DNA of 64,000 bases from an uncultured Aquimarina sp. GTDB lineage: Bacteria; Bacteroidota; Bacteroidia; Flavobacteriales; Flavobacteriaceae. Below are positions 43,439 to 52,568 of this stretch, piece by piece; positions within the stretch are counted from its first letter, which is position 1, and every line of letters starts with the position of its first letter. The notes beneath the pieces were generated by a model, which was given only the letters and a program-made list of their open reading frames with translations, had not been told where the DNA came from and searched no databases. Where the stretch lies: the NCBI GenBank assembly GCA_947496705.1, contig CANMDW010000002.1, positions 186,001 through 250,000 on the forward strand. The letters are read 5' to 3'. The translations under genes were made by a program, and so were the position numbers.

Positions 43439-44536
43439 ATGAGTAAAGATTTAAAAATAGTTGCGCTAACCAAAGAAATGTTAAGGAAAGGTATTGAACA
43501 AAATACCTATTGGAAAGATAGTCTTGCACCACTTCCAAAAAGTAAGGCTTTGTGGTTGGTTTCTAATACAAGGATAAAAAATGACGATTATTGCGGTGTG
43601 ATCGGTTATGAAGATTCAAAAATGATCTCCTTTATTTTTATGTTTCCCGATCTGTTAAATATCAATAGCAGTACCACAAAGAAAATATACTGGATGATAT
43701 CCTGGTGGGTACATCCAAAATATAAGGATACCGTATTTGGAACATATATATATAATGAAGCTGTAAATTATGCAGATAAACAGGTAATTATCAAGTCTTA
43801 TGCAGAAAATGTGAATGCGTTTTATGAGAAACAACCTTTTACCGTAATTTCATCGAGATTAAGACATACCCTATTTTTTAGCCTTGATGCATCGATGCTT
43901 ATCGGAAGGTTTCGGTTTTTAAAATCATTTAAGTTTATTTTAGACAGCTTTGATACTTTGACTGGTTCAATGGTAAGGTTTATCAATAAATTAAAAGGTA
44001 AAAGCAGGACAAAAGTACTTACTTATGATTATGCAGATCAAATAGACGATGAAACATGGGGTTTTATTGAGCCTCTTTGCAAAAATGACCTGATACACAA
44101 AACAAAAGAGTATGTAAATTGGCAGATAAGTAATGAACAATACATGCAGACTCCTATTGCAGATAAACATCCCTGTAAATCATTACAAACAGGAATGAGC
44201 AATAATATTCATATCCATAATCTGAAAATTATAAAAAACAATGAGATTATTGGCTTTTTGTCCTATATCATTAACTATAATGAGTTTAATGTGAAGTATT
44301 TTTTGGTAAAAGAAGACCATAATTATGATCTTTGTGTAGATGCCTTGATCGAGAATTTTATCAAAGTCGGAAGGAAATTTATTTTTACAGACGACACCAG
44401 GCTATCAGATACGATAACCAAACGATATGCTACTATTTTTACACATAAAGTCAATAAAAAAGCATTAGCGCATGATGAAACCAAACTGGATTTCGAAAAT
44501 TTGGATTTACTAAACAGAGATGGTCATTTTTATTAA
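43439..44536 (+). CDS. GNAT-like acyltransferase (tandem-domain type, tentative)
   Basis: A 365-residue soluble protein. Residues ~50-140 have GNAT-like order (DYCGVIGYEDSKMISFIFMF, then ISWWVHPKYKDTVFGTYIYNEAV, where the strand-helix transition would bind acyl-CoA). A second half with similar order (NNEIIGFLSYIINYNEF) suggests a duplicated or FemAB-like fold. It lies between an initiating transferase and the adenylation/carrier pair, which makes it a candidate to transfer a carrier-bound or CoA-bound acyl group (inference). No diagnostic catalytic residue was assigned. Confidence 0.55.
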   Translation: MSKDLKIVALTKEMLRKGIEQNTYWKDSLAPLPKSKALWLVSNTRIKNDDYCGVIGYEDSKMISFIFMFPDLLNINSSTTKKIYWMISWWVHPKYKDTVFGTYIYNEAVNYADKQVIIKSYAENVNAFYEKQPFTVISSRLRHTLFFSLDASMLIGRFRFLKSFKFILDSFDTLTGSMVRFINKLKGKSRTKVLTYDYADQIDDETWGFIEPLCKNDLIHKTKEYVNWQISNEQYMQTPIADKHPCKSLQTGMSNNIHIHNLKIIKNNEIIGFLSYIINYNEFNVKYFLVKEDHNYDLCVDALIENFIKVGRKFIFTDDTRLSDTITKRYATIFTHKVNKKALAHDETKLDFENLDLLNRDGHFY

Positions 44537-44559
44537 GAGCTTGTTCAATTAAACACAAA

Positions 44560-46056
44560 ATGAAATTTGTAAAACAACTACAAGAATCGATAGAAAAACA
44601 TGCAGATCATAATGTATTATGTATACATAACACATTTTATACATATCGGGATTTTGCTGTTGAAGTATCAAAGATTAGGGCTGCCATAGCAAGTAATGTA
44701 GAGCCTCAGGAAAAATTAATAGGCCTCGTTACCAATGATGACCTTCAAACCTATGCGAGTATTGTTGCACTTTGGTTAGAAGGAAAAGCATATGTTCCTG
44801 TGAATCCCGTTGCACCTATAGAGCGTAATCATAAGATTTTTGAACTAACAGAAACCAACTATGTGATCGACTCTTCAGAAAGATCGATATATATTGATTA
44901 TCATGTGATTGCTTCCAAAAAATTAGCAGACACAGAGGTAAACCTGAACTCCAGGCAAATGTCTGGAGACCAGTTGGCATATATTCTATTTACATCGGGC
45001 ACAACGGGATTACCCAAGGGGGTTCCGATTACGTTTGATAACGTTCAGGGTTTAGTGAATGCAATTGATGCCGAACCCGAATTTAATCTGGTTCCCTCAG
45101 ACCGATGCTTGCAGATGTTTGAGCTTACTTTTGATTTTTCGGTGGTTACCTATTTATTTCCTTTATTGGCAGGTTCTTGCATGTATACGATACCCAAGGG
45201 TGCAATTAAGTATTTTTATATTTTCAAACTTATTAAAGAACAACGGCTTACGGTGCTTACTATGGTGCCCTCTATTATTAATTATCTACGGCCTTATTTT
45301 CCCGAGATCAATGCTCCCGATGTGAGGTATTGTAGCTTTGGAGGAGGAGCTTTGCATAGTGATATAGCAAAAGAATGGAGCGATTGTCTGCCAAATTGTA
45401 AGATATTCAATTATTATGGCCCTACAGAATTCACAGTATATAGTGGCTTTTATCCTTATCATAAAGAAACTCACCAAAAAGCTCATAATGGGATCATTGC
45501 TATAGGAACACCACAAAAAGACACATTGTACCTGGTAGTAAACGAAAATAATGAAGAAGTACCAATACATGAGACTGGAGAATTGTGCCTTGCGGGTCCG
45601 CAGATAACACCGGGGTATTGGAAAAATGAAGAACGAAATGCCCAGAGCTTTTTCACAAGAGAAGAAAATGGTGCAGCAATACGCTATTATAAAACAGGCG
45701 ACTTGTGTTTTAAAGATGAAGAAGGAGACTTCCTTTATGTCGGAAGAGCCGATTTTCAGGTAAAAATAAGAGGGTATAGGGTAGAACTCGCCGAAATTGA
45801 ATTTCATGCAAAAGCTACATCTGAAAAGAAAGTAAATATGGTCGCTTTGGATATTATGAATAATTTGGGTAATGCAGAATTAGGACTGGCTATAGAATCA
45901 GATGAGTTTGATACTTCAGAAATATTCGATTATATGAAAACCAAAATGCCGGATTATATGATTCCCGGACATGTGAGGTTTATAAAAGAATTTCCGCATA
46001 GTATTAATGGAAAAATCAATAGAAAAGAATTAAAAACATATTTTGATATAAACTAA
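44560..46056 (+). CDS. Stand-alone amino-acid adenylation enzyme (DltA/NRPS A-domain-like)
   Basis: A 498-residue adenylation domain with core motifs in order: A3 FTSGTTGLPKG near residue 145, A4 FDFSVVT with D192, A5 NYYGPTEFTVYSG near 285, A7 YKTGDLCF, A8 RADFQVKIRGYRVELAEIE and A10 NGKINRKEL. D192 corresponds to the aspartate that binds the alpha-amino group in amino-acid-activating enzymes, so the substrate is probably an alpha-amino acid. It should load the carrier protein encoded 10 bp downstream, as DltA loads DltC. The specific amino acid was not inferred. Confidence 0.87.
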   Translation: MKFVKQLQESIEKHADHNVLCIHNTFYTYRDFAVEVSKIRAAIASNVEPQEKLIGLVTNDDLQTYASIVALWLEGKAYVPVNPVAPIERNHKIFELTETNYVIDSSERSIYIDYHVIASKKLADTEVNLNSRQMSGDQLAYILFTSGTTGLPKGVPITFDNVQGLVNAIDAEPEFNLVPSDRCLQMFELTFDFSVVTYLFPLLAGSCMYTIPKGAIKYFYIFKLIKEQRLTVLTMVPSIINYLRPYFPEINAPDVRYCSFGGGALHSDIAKEWSDCLPNCKIFNYYGPTEFTVYSGFYPYHKETHQKAHNGIIAIGTPQKDTLYLVVNENNEEVPIHETGELCLAGPQITPGYWKNEERNAQSFFTREENGAAIRYYKTGDLCFKDEEGDFLYVGRADFQVKIRGYRVELAEIEFHAKATSEKKVNMVALDIMNNLGNAELGLAIESDEFDTSEIFDYMKTKMPDYMIPGHVRFIKEFPHSINGKINRKELKTYFDIN

Positions 46057-46066
46057 AGGATCAATA

Positions 46067-46309
46067 ATGAATAAAGAAGAGATTTTATCTAAAGTTAAGG
46101 ATGCTTTTGTATCTGTTTTAGAACATGAAAATTTTCAGCTTACCGATGAAACCACGGCAGATGATGTTGATGGATGGGAATCTATTACGCACATGATGAT
46201 TATCACAGAGGTTGAAAAAGCGTTTCACATAAAATTTAAGTTAATGGATTTGATGAATATGAATAATGTTGGTGACCTGGTTAACGCTATCACATCCGAA
46301 ATTCAATAA
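46067..46309 (+). CDS. Acyl/peptidyl carrier protein
   Basis: An 80-residue acidic four-helix carrier protein. The phosphopantetheine attachment serine is S39 in DGWESITHM, which uses W-x-S-I/L-T as in DltC-like and hybrid-locus carriers rather than the classical DSL. It sits directly after the adenylation gene, so it would carry the activated amino acid as a thioester to one of the acyltransferases of this locus. Confidence 0.88.
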   Translation: MNKEEILSKVKDAFVSVLEHENFQLTDETTADDVDGWESITHMMIITEVEKAFHIKFKLMDLMNMNNVGDLVNAITSEIQ

Positions 46310-46474
46310 TAAGACAGACATGCACCCGATGTATTGCAGGCAAAGTACAAAGTATGCGCCTTTTATATTGAAGTTGGGATATGTTCATAAATTAACCTAC
46401 TGATTTTTGTCATTGTATAGTGGTAAATGGATTCATTTCTTTATCTGTTTAGCAATGTACAGAAATCAGAAATA

Positions 46475-47143
46475 ATGGAAAAAATAGTAATCATTGGTGC
46501 TTCAGGTCATGCCAGAGTAATCATAGAAACGGTTGAATTAAACAAAAAATATCAGATCTATGGACTTATTGATTCATTCAAACCAAAAGGACAGAAAATA
46601 CTTGGTTATGAAATTCTTGGAACAGAAGACCTGATACAAGATTTGATGAAAAAAGGTATTCGTAAAGGGGTTATTGCTATTGGAGATAACTGGACGAGGT
46701 ATATGATGTATACTAAAATTAAAGAAGAGACTCCAGATTTTGAGTTTGTGACGATCATTCATTCTAGTGCCATTATAAGCCCTAGTGCCAAAATAGGAAG
46801 AGGAACTGTTGTATTGGCTTCAGTAAAGGTGAATACATATGCAGAAATAGGGGATGGATGTATTCTCAATACGAATTCCAGTTTTGGGCATGATGGCAGG
46901 TTAAGTGATTTTTCAAGTATTGCACCAGGTGTGACAGTTGGAGGTAATGTAGCGATAGGTTTTTGTACGGCAATATCCCTTGGCGCTAATGTGATTCAGG
47001 GTATTGTTATAGGTAAACATAGTATTATTGGGGCAGGCTCTTTAATATTGCATGATATAGATGATTTTAAATTAGTTTTCGGAGTTCCCGGTAAGGAAAT
47101 TAAAACAATTGAAAAAGGAGAAAAATATTTAACTAAATCATAG
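46475..47143 (+). CDS. PglD/NeuD-family sugar acyltransferase (1)
   Basis: A 222-residue protein with an N-terminal Rossmann-like UDP-sugar-binding domain (VIIGASGHARVIIE, residues 4-17) and a C-terminal left-handed beta-helix (about 95-205) ending VFGVPGKEIK. It acetylates the amino group of a UDP-4-amino-sugar using acetyl-CoA in PglD; the general base would be the histidine in SSFGHDGRL. The frame is open to 46427, but the ATG at 46475 gives the family start. It lies just upstream of the second PglC-like gene. Confidence 0.83.
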   Translation: MEKIVIIGASGHARVIIETVELNKKYQIYGLIDSFKPKGQKILGYEILGTEDLIQDLMKKGIRKGVIAIGDNWTRYMMYTKIKEETPDFEFVTIIHSSAIISPSAKIGRGTVVLASVKVNTYAEIGDGCILNTNSSFGHDGRLSDFSSIAPGVTVGGNVAIGFCTAISLGANVIQGIVIGKHSIIGAGSLILHDIDDFKLVFGVPGKEIKTIEKGEKYLTKS

Positions 47144-47216
47144 AAACAGATGCCAAATTCAGGCATCATTTTAAATCACTTCTATGTTCATACATCAATA
47201 AAAGTTATTACATTAT

Positions 47217-47822
47217 ATGTATAACCCGTATATAAAACGTTTTTTGGATTTTACCCTATCTTTTACAGGGATCTTAATCTTATCACCAATCATTATCATA
47301 CTATTGGTATTTTTGGCAATAGCAAATAATGGTAAACCTTTCTTTTTTCAACCTAGACCAGGTAAAAAAGAAAAGATTTTTAAGATTATCAAGTTTAAAA
47401 GTATGAATGATCGAAAAGATGAAAATGGTGAACTATTACCTTTTGAACAAAGAATTACAGGAACAGGAAAGTTTATAAGGAGGTATTCTTTAGATGAGAT
47501 TCCGCAGTTATTTAATGTATTAAAAGGGAATATGAGTTTAATTGGTCCCAGGCCTCTTTTGGTGAAATACCTGCCATTGTATAGTGATTTTCAGAAAAAA
47601 AGGCACGATGTGAAACCAGGAATAACGGGTTGGGCACAGATTAATGGGAGAAATGCTATTTCATGGGAAGAAAAATTTAAACTTGATGTATGGTATACCG
47701 AAAACATAAGTTTAAAAACAGATATGAAAATCATGTTCTCGACCATAAAAAAAGTCCTCTTTAAAGAAGATGTTAATAGTGGAGCAAACCTGAATATGCC
47801 TACTTTTACAGGAAATAATTAA
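47217..47822 (+). CDS. Initiating undecaprenyl-phosphate sugar phosphotransferase, PglC-like (2)
   Basis: A 201-residue paralogue, equal in length to the enzyme at 42815-43420, with the same layout: N-terminal membrane helix, IIKFKSMNDRKDENGEL, YSLDEIPQLFNVLKGNMSL with the Asp-Glu pair, GPRPLL and PGITGWAQINGRN. Both copies appear intact, so the locus has two initiating enzymes. They may use different UDP-sugars or serve different glycans. ATG at 47217. Confidence 0.88.
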   Translation: MYNPYIKRFLDFTLSFTGILILSPIIIILLVFLAIANNGKPFFFQPRPGKKEKIFKIIKFKSMNDRKDENGELLPFEQRITGTGKFIRRYSLDEIPQLFNVLKGNMSLIGPRPLLVKYLPLYSDFQKKRHDVKPGITGWAQINGRNAISWEEKFKLDVWYTENISLKTDMKIMFSTIKKVLFKEDVNSGANLNMPTFTGNN

Positions 47823-47826
47823 GAGC

Positions 47827-47855
47827 ATGTTTAAAAAGAATATGAACTGAAAATA
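47827..47855 (+). repeat. Dispersed intergenic repeat, copy 2
   Basis: It reads ATGTTTAAAAAGAATATGAA and continues CTGAAAATA, matching 3121-3149 (minus strand) at 26 of 29 positions. It is followed by a CTGAAAA/TTTTCAG hairpin. It lies in the 111-bp gap between the second PglC-like gene and the next acyltransferase. Confidence 0.45.
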
Positions 47856-47933
47856 GTAGTTTTCAGGAAGGAGAGTTTTTAGACGTACGCTAACCAAACT
47901 AAAACAAAACCATTAAAATAATAAAATTAGAAA

Positions 47934-48578
47934 GTGAAAAATGCGGTAATTATAGGGGCAGGAACACAGGGGCAGGTATATGCCTCCTATCTTAAAGAAG
48001 CGGGAATTCATATTATCGGTTTCATTGATGATAATCCTGATTTAGAAGAAAAAGAAGTCATAGGAATTCCTGTGTTGGGTAAATATAAAGATTTGTTTCT
48101 CGATGAACTTAAAAATAAAATACAAGATGTATATTGCCCTATCGGAATAAACTCGGTTAGAGTAGCGTATTTATCGACCTTAAAAAAAGAGGGTTACGGT
48201 ATTCCCGGCTTTTTGCATCATACGGTATCTATTGCTCCCGATGTTGTGATTGGAGAAGCCGTTTATATGCTTGCGGGTAATATTGTGATGCCACATACCA
48301 CAATAGGTAACTATATAATGATTAATATGGATAGTACCATCGCACATCACGTCACTTTGGAAGACGGTGTGTTTTTGTCTTCGGGAGTAAATATTGGAGC
48401 GTTAATACACGTCAAAGAAAATGCATATATTGGGATGGGAGTAACTGCCATGACTGGTGTAAATGAAATTGGCAAAGAGACATTGATCGGTGCAGGGACC
48501 GTGATTATAAAGGATGTACCAGATTATACTACAGTAGTAGGTAACCCCGGAAGAATAATAAAAACAAAACAACCATAG
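47934..48578 (+). CDS. PglD/NeuD-family sugar acyltransferase (2)
   Basis: A 214-residue protein of the same family as 46475-47143: Rossmann part (AVIIGAGTQGQVYASYL, residues 4-20; FIDDNPDLEEKE) and a left-handed beta-helix ending VVGNPGRIIKT. The presumed catalytic histidine is in TIAHHVTLEDG. The start codon is GTG at 47934. Having two PglD-like enzymes beside two PglC-like enzymes suggests two amino sugars or one acyltransferase with a different acyl donor. Confidence 0.82.
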   Translation: MKNAVIIGAGTQGQVYASYLKEAGIHIIGFIDDNPDLEEKEVIGIPVLGKYKDLFLDELKNKIQDVYCPIGINSVRVAYLSTLKKEGYGIPGFLHHTVSIAPDVVIGEAVYMLAGNIVMPHTTIGNYIMINMDSTIAHHVTLEDGVFLSSGVNIGALIHVKENAYIGMGVTAMTGVNEIGKETLIGAGTVIIKDVPDYTTVVGNPGRIIKTKQP

Positions 48579-48582
48579 TTTT

Positions 48583-50172
48583 ATGCAGTTTGAAGGTAAC
48601 ACAAATACATCTGACATTACTTTTATTGGTTCGGGGATTTCGTCTTCTTTTACGATGTTACATTTTTTAGACCATATTAAGTGTGCCAAAGAAGAGAAGA
48701 AAGTTAGTATTAACATCATTGATAAATACCCAGAGTTTCATATGGGGATTCCTTATGGTTCCAGATCTGGTTTTTCTGTACATCTCATTACTTCGTTAAA
48801 GAATTTTTTACCAGAACCAGAACTTGGTAAGTTTATTACATGGCTTAATACTAATAAAAACTGGTTGTTGGATGAGTTAAAGAAAGACGGAGGATCTTTA
48901 TCGATAGATTGGATTAACACTCATGCCCAAAAAATAGAGAATAATGAATGGGAACACCTTTTTATTCCACGTCATTTTTTTGGTTCTTATATCGACGAGA
49001 AATTAAAAAGTAGTATAGATGACTTAAAGAGCATAGGGGCGATTGATGTTAATTACATCACAGGAGAAGTTCTGGATGTAGAAAAAACTACAAAAAACTA
49101 CACGTTATTATTGCAGGATGGCCAAAAACTGCTATCAGAGAAAGTAGTTCTTTCGGTAGGGTCTTTACCGGTTAAGTATCTTTGGAAAGAAGAGCGCCTG
49201 ATACAAGAAGATAATTTACTATTTGTAAATGATCCCTATGCTCCAGAGCTGAAAGAAGTCTTAAAGAAGATTGAACATTTTACAGAAAAAAAAGCAGATA
49301 AAAAACTAAATGTCCTTATCGTTGGGGCTAATGCCAGTGGTCTTGAGATGCTCTATAAGTTAAATGATCTTGAGGAGATAAAATCCCGGATAGCTAAATT
49401 TGTATTTCTTTCTACCCAGGGGCTATTGCCAGATGCTGTTATAGATAAAGAGAGAAAAAAAGGCTATATCCCCTTTAATTTACAGGCTCTTGCCGAAGAA
49501 AAAGAACTCACCGCCAAAACAATTGCAGATGCTACCTATAAAGACCTTGACCATGCAGATGAAATTCATCTGGGAGCCGCATCTACTGTCGAGATTATAT
49601 CAAAGGCCTTTGGGGCTCTTTTAGGCAAACTTAATGAAGAGGAGTTAAAGAAATTTGCATGCTTTTATGGAAATGAAATTGGCAGAAGACAACGATGTGC
49701 AGGTTTTCATTATTCTAAAACCGTCGACGCATTAAAAGATCAAAACCGTTTTGATCATATTGCAGGTAGATTTGTTGATATCAGAAAGAATCCATCAGGA
49801 GAGTATTTATTAGAATATTTGGATACACCATCTGGCGAAAACAGCGTGTATGGCGATCCGGTACATATTGTGATCAACTGTATTGGCAGTACGAATCTTG
49901 GCAAGGAGAATATTCCCGAGTTGTTAAAGAATTTGATACTTAAGAAGTATTGTAGACCCAATGATTCTAAAATTGGCTTTGAGGTAAATGAATCTTTAGA
50001 AACTTGTGAGAACTTTCATGTAATTGGCCCATTATTGGCAGGAAACATATTTGAAGGTAAAGCTGTATGGCATTTAGAGCATTGTGGCAGGATCATATGG
50101 TTGTCCCATGTTTTATCTCAAAAGCTTAATGACTATTTTTTTGTAAAAAGCGAATTAAAAGAAAGACCCTAG
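48583..50172 (+). CDS. FAD/NAD(P)-binding protein (PF13454-like)
   Basis: A 529-residue soluble flavoprotein-like protein. The first dinucleotide-binding motif is FIGSGISSSFTML near residues 14-26, with MGIPYGSRSGFSVHLI typical of the FAD-NAD(P)-binding (HcaR/hydroxyacylglutathione-like) family. A second Rossmann motif is VLIVGANASGLEML near 243-256. It ends with VINCIGSTNLGKENIP. The reaction is unknown; oxidation of a carrier-bound or sugar substrate is possible from context. It starts 4 bp after the preceding stop. Confidence 0.72.
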   Translation: MQFEGNTNTSDITFIGSGISSSFTMLHFLDHIKCAKEEKKVSINIIDKYPEFHMGIPYGSRSGFSVHLITSLKNFLPEPELGKFITWLNTNKNWLLDELKKDGGSLSIDWINTHAQKIENNEWEHLFIPRHFFGSYIDEKLKSSIDDLKSIGAIDVNYITGEVLDVEKTTKNYTLLLQDGQKLLSEKVVLSVGSLPVKYLWKEERLIQEDNLLFVNDPYAPELKEVLKKIEHFTEKKADKKLNVLIVGANASGLEMLYKLNDLEEIKSRIAKFVFLSTQGLLPDAVIDKERKKGYIPFNLQALAEEKELTAKTIADATYKDLDHADEIHLGAASTVEIISKAFGALLGKLNEEELKKFACFYGNEIGRRQRCAGFHYSKTVDALKDQNRFDHIAGRFVDIRKNPSGEYLLEYLDTPSGENSVYGDPVHIVINCIGSTNLGKENIPELLKNLILKKYCRPNDSKIGFEVNESLETCENFHVIGPLLAGNIFEGKAVWHLEHCGRIIWLSHVLSQKLNDYFFVKSELKERP

Positions 50173-50201
50173 AATATATACATAACTAATATTTTTGAGC
50201 A

Positions 50202-51293
50202 TTGAAACAAAACTACAGACTACTTATTAAAAACTTAGACGATAGTTCAGATGTGTTGGAATACAAAGAACTTCTTCGTGAGGTGTGGGACAACAATGTG
50301 TATTATTCAGCAGAGCATTTACAGCATTTTGCCAAAGAATCAGATAAACTTACATGCTTTTTATTTGAAAAATCTGGTGAGCCTATTATTTTGATGCCCT
50401 TTGTTTTCAGAAAGGTGCATATAAAAGACCAGGAGCATCCATATTTTGATGTAATAAGCCCCTATGGCTATAGTGGCCCTTTATTTAATGATAATGTATC
50501 CAAAGATGATATTGTGCAATTTTGGGTATACGTTGACCGATGGTATCGTGATAACAATGTAATCACAGAATTTGTGCGTTTTAGTTTAAACGAAAACCAT
50601 ATAGGGTATTCGGGAGCACTCATCAAAACACTTTCTAACGTAAGAGGTCGTCTTCTGGGTGATTTTGAAGATCAATGGACAGCCTTTTTACCCAAGGTGA
50701 GAAACAACTATAGAAAAGCGGTCAATTACAATTTGGATTTTAAAATTTTTCACAAGAGTGAAATTACAAAAGACATCATAAAAATATTTAATGATATATA
50801 TGTAGATACTATGAAGCGCAATAAAGCAGATAGTATTTATTTTTTCTCCAAAACCTATTTTGAAAGCCTTATCTTATCTAATCTGGAGAACTTTTCTATT
50901 GCCATTGCATATTATGAAAATATTCCGATATCGATCGAATTAATTATCAATTATAAGGATACCATCTTTGCATTTCTTGGCGGAACCAATGCCGAATACT
51001 TTAGCTACAGACCCAATGATTTTTTGCGGGTAAAAATTATTGAATGGGCGATCCATAAGAACAAGAAACATTATGTGCTGGGTGGAGGTATGAAGGATGG
51101 TGACGGACTGTATAAAAGCAAAAAAGCACTTTTCCCAAAAGATGAAGATGTAATTTTTTACACAGGTCGTAAAGTGATTAATGAAAAAATTTATGATACG
51201 TTATGTTTATCTTCAGATTCGGCATATGCTCATATCGAAAAGGAAGATTTAAACAATTATTTTTTTCCGTTTTACAGATCAAATAATAGATGA
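50202..51293 (+). CDS. FemAB/GNAT-like acyltransferase (BioF2-like), A
   Basis: A 363-residue protein of the GNAT-type peptidoglycan-bridge/BioF2-like group. The conserved helix VRNNYRKAVNYNLDFKIF near residues 166-183 and the second-domain segment YENIPISIELIINYKDTIFAFLGG near 245-268 are recognisable. These enzymes transfer amino-acyl or acyl groups to amino groups. The start is TTG at 50202, followed by AAACAAAAC; no better start was found. It overlaps the next gene by 4 bp. Confidence 0.68.
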   Translation: MKQNYRLLIKNLDDSSDVLEYKELLREVWDNNVYYSAEHLQHFAKESDKLTCFLFEKSGEPIILMPFVFRKVHIKDQEHPYFDVISPYGYSGPLFNDNVSKDDIVQFWVYVDRWYRDNNVITEFVRFSLNENHIGYSGALIKTLSNVRGRLLGDFEDQWTAFLPKVRNNYRKAVNYNLDFKIFHKSEITKDIIKIFNDIYVDTMKRNKADSIYFFSKTYFESLILSNLENFSIAIAYYENIPISIELIINYKDTIFAFLGGTNAEYFSYRPNDFLRVKIIEWAIHKNKKHYVLGGGMKDGDGLYKSKKALFPKDEDVIFYTGRKVINEKIYDTLCLSSDSAYAHIEKEDLNNYFFPFYRSNNR

Positions 51294-52456
51294 AGAAAGA
51301 ACATATTGATTATTTTTTTGAGCTTTTTGAGAAAGCTTCGATTCCCAAACTGTTTCCTAAAGTGCATGATCCAAAAAGTGACGAATTTTTGGTCAATACC
51401 GAGTATGAACAAGACCGTATTGATTTAGATAGAGTGTATTCTGTTTTTTTTATTCCGGATTATCTGAAACCAGTACTCGATAATAATCAATTTATTACAA
51501 AAAAAGTACGTCAGTTTTTTAAAGGATATGCTGTTTTTTTAGAAGGTTTCACCAGTGCAGATGCCTATATAAAATATCGTTTCAGGAGTAATGCCAAAGG
51601 GATTAGAAGAAGGGTGAATCGTTTGGAGACTTGTTTTCAGATTTCATATAAGACCTATTACGGAGCAATAGAGAAAGAGGAGTATGACTTTTTTATGGAT
51701 TGTTTAGAAAAAATGCTGATCAGAAGATTCAAACAACGCAATGATGTAAGTCAAAGCTTGTTGCGATGGGATCACTATAAGAAATTGTATTTCCCGTTAA
51801 TTAATGAAAAGAGAGCTTCCTTGTTTGTAGTTTTAGACGATAACAAACCTATAGTGGTTTCTCTTAATCACCATTTTCATGAAAGATTGTTTAGTGCCAT
51901 ATCTTCTTATGATATCGATTATGGAAAATTTAGTTTAGGCAGTGTAGAGATCTATAAAAAACTGGATTGGTGTATTGCAAATAATCATAGATCATATGAG
52001 ATGGGGATGGGAGATCTAAGCTATAAACGTGAATGGTGCAATCATATTTATAATTTCGAACATCAGATTATCTATCCTAAAAACTCAATTTCAGCCAGGA
52101 TCAAAGGAAATCTGGAATATGTAAAAGTAACACTAAAGGAATTTGTTTTTAAAATAGCTTATGTACGGTATAAAAAATTTAAGGCAAAGCGAAAGAAAGA
52201 CACTTTTGAAGAAGTACAGTATACGGCATCTCCTATTGAAACACTACAATTTGATGAGCAAAAGCCAGCAGTAGATTATAATGATGAAGAATATATATAT
52301 CTTCGGAAAGTAGTCTTCGATTTCTTATATACAGCTATTGAAAACGTTGCCGATGTTAAGGTGCTAGAAGTTTCAGAAGAACAAAAGGCCTATATGATTT
52401 TGGGCAAGTCAAAAATGCAGAAAGTTGTTTTTGATACCACTTCCGGCGTTTCCTAA
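51290..52456 (+). CDS. FemAB/GNAT-like acyltransferase (BioF2-like), B
   Basis: A 388-residue soluble protein of the same broad fold: RFRSNAKGIRRRVNRLE near residues 97-113 matches the basic helix of the family. DNKPIVVSLNHHFHERLFSAISSYD near 184-208 and MGMGDLSYKREWCNH near 243-257 match acetyltransferase-6-like proteins. A charged linker and a C-terminal tail (KVLEVSEEQKAYMIL) follow. It is probably the last gene of block 2. A +1-shifted frame stays open about 30 codons beyond the stop, which may mean a recent frameshift at the 3' end. Confidence 0.62.
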   Translation: MKKEHIDYFFELFEKASIPKLFPKVHDPKSDEFLVNTEYEQDRIDLDRVYSVFFIPDYLKPVLDNNQFITKKVRQFFKGYAVFLEGFTSADAYIKYRFRSNAKGIRRRVNRLETCFQISYKTYYGAIEKEEYDFFMDCLEKMLIRRFKQRNDVSQSLLRWDHYKKLYFPLINEKRASLFVVLDDNKPIVVSLNHHFHERLFSAISSYDIDYGKFSLGSVEIYKKLDWCIANNHRSYEMGMGDLSYKREWCNHIYNFEHQIIYPKNSISARIKGNLEYVKVTLKEFVFKIAYVRYKKFKAKRKKDTFEEVQYTASPIETLQFDEQKPAVDYNDEEYIYLRKVVFDFLYTAIENVADVKVLEVSEEQKAYMILGKSKMQKVVFDTTSGVS

Positions 52457-52568
52457 AAAGAAAACCCCGCGCTACAAAGGGTTCCAGAATCATTTTGAAG
52501 GAAAACAACGTGTTGCACGCATCTCCAAAACCATCGTGAAGTAAGATTCCGTATTGAGAGTTCCACAG

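Noticed and set aside
45286..45807. 173-codon open frame antisense to the adenylation gene
   Set aside because: The adenylation motifs on the plus strand are continuous, and the antisense product shows no recognisable domain.
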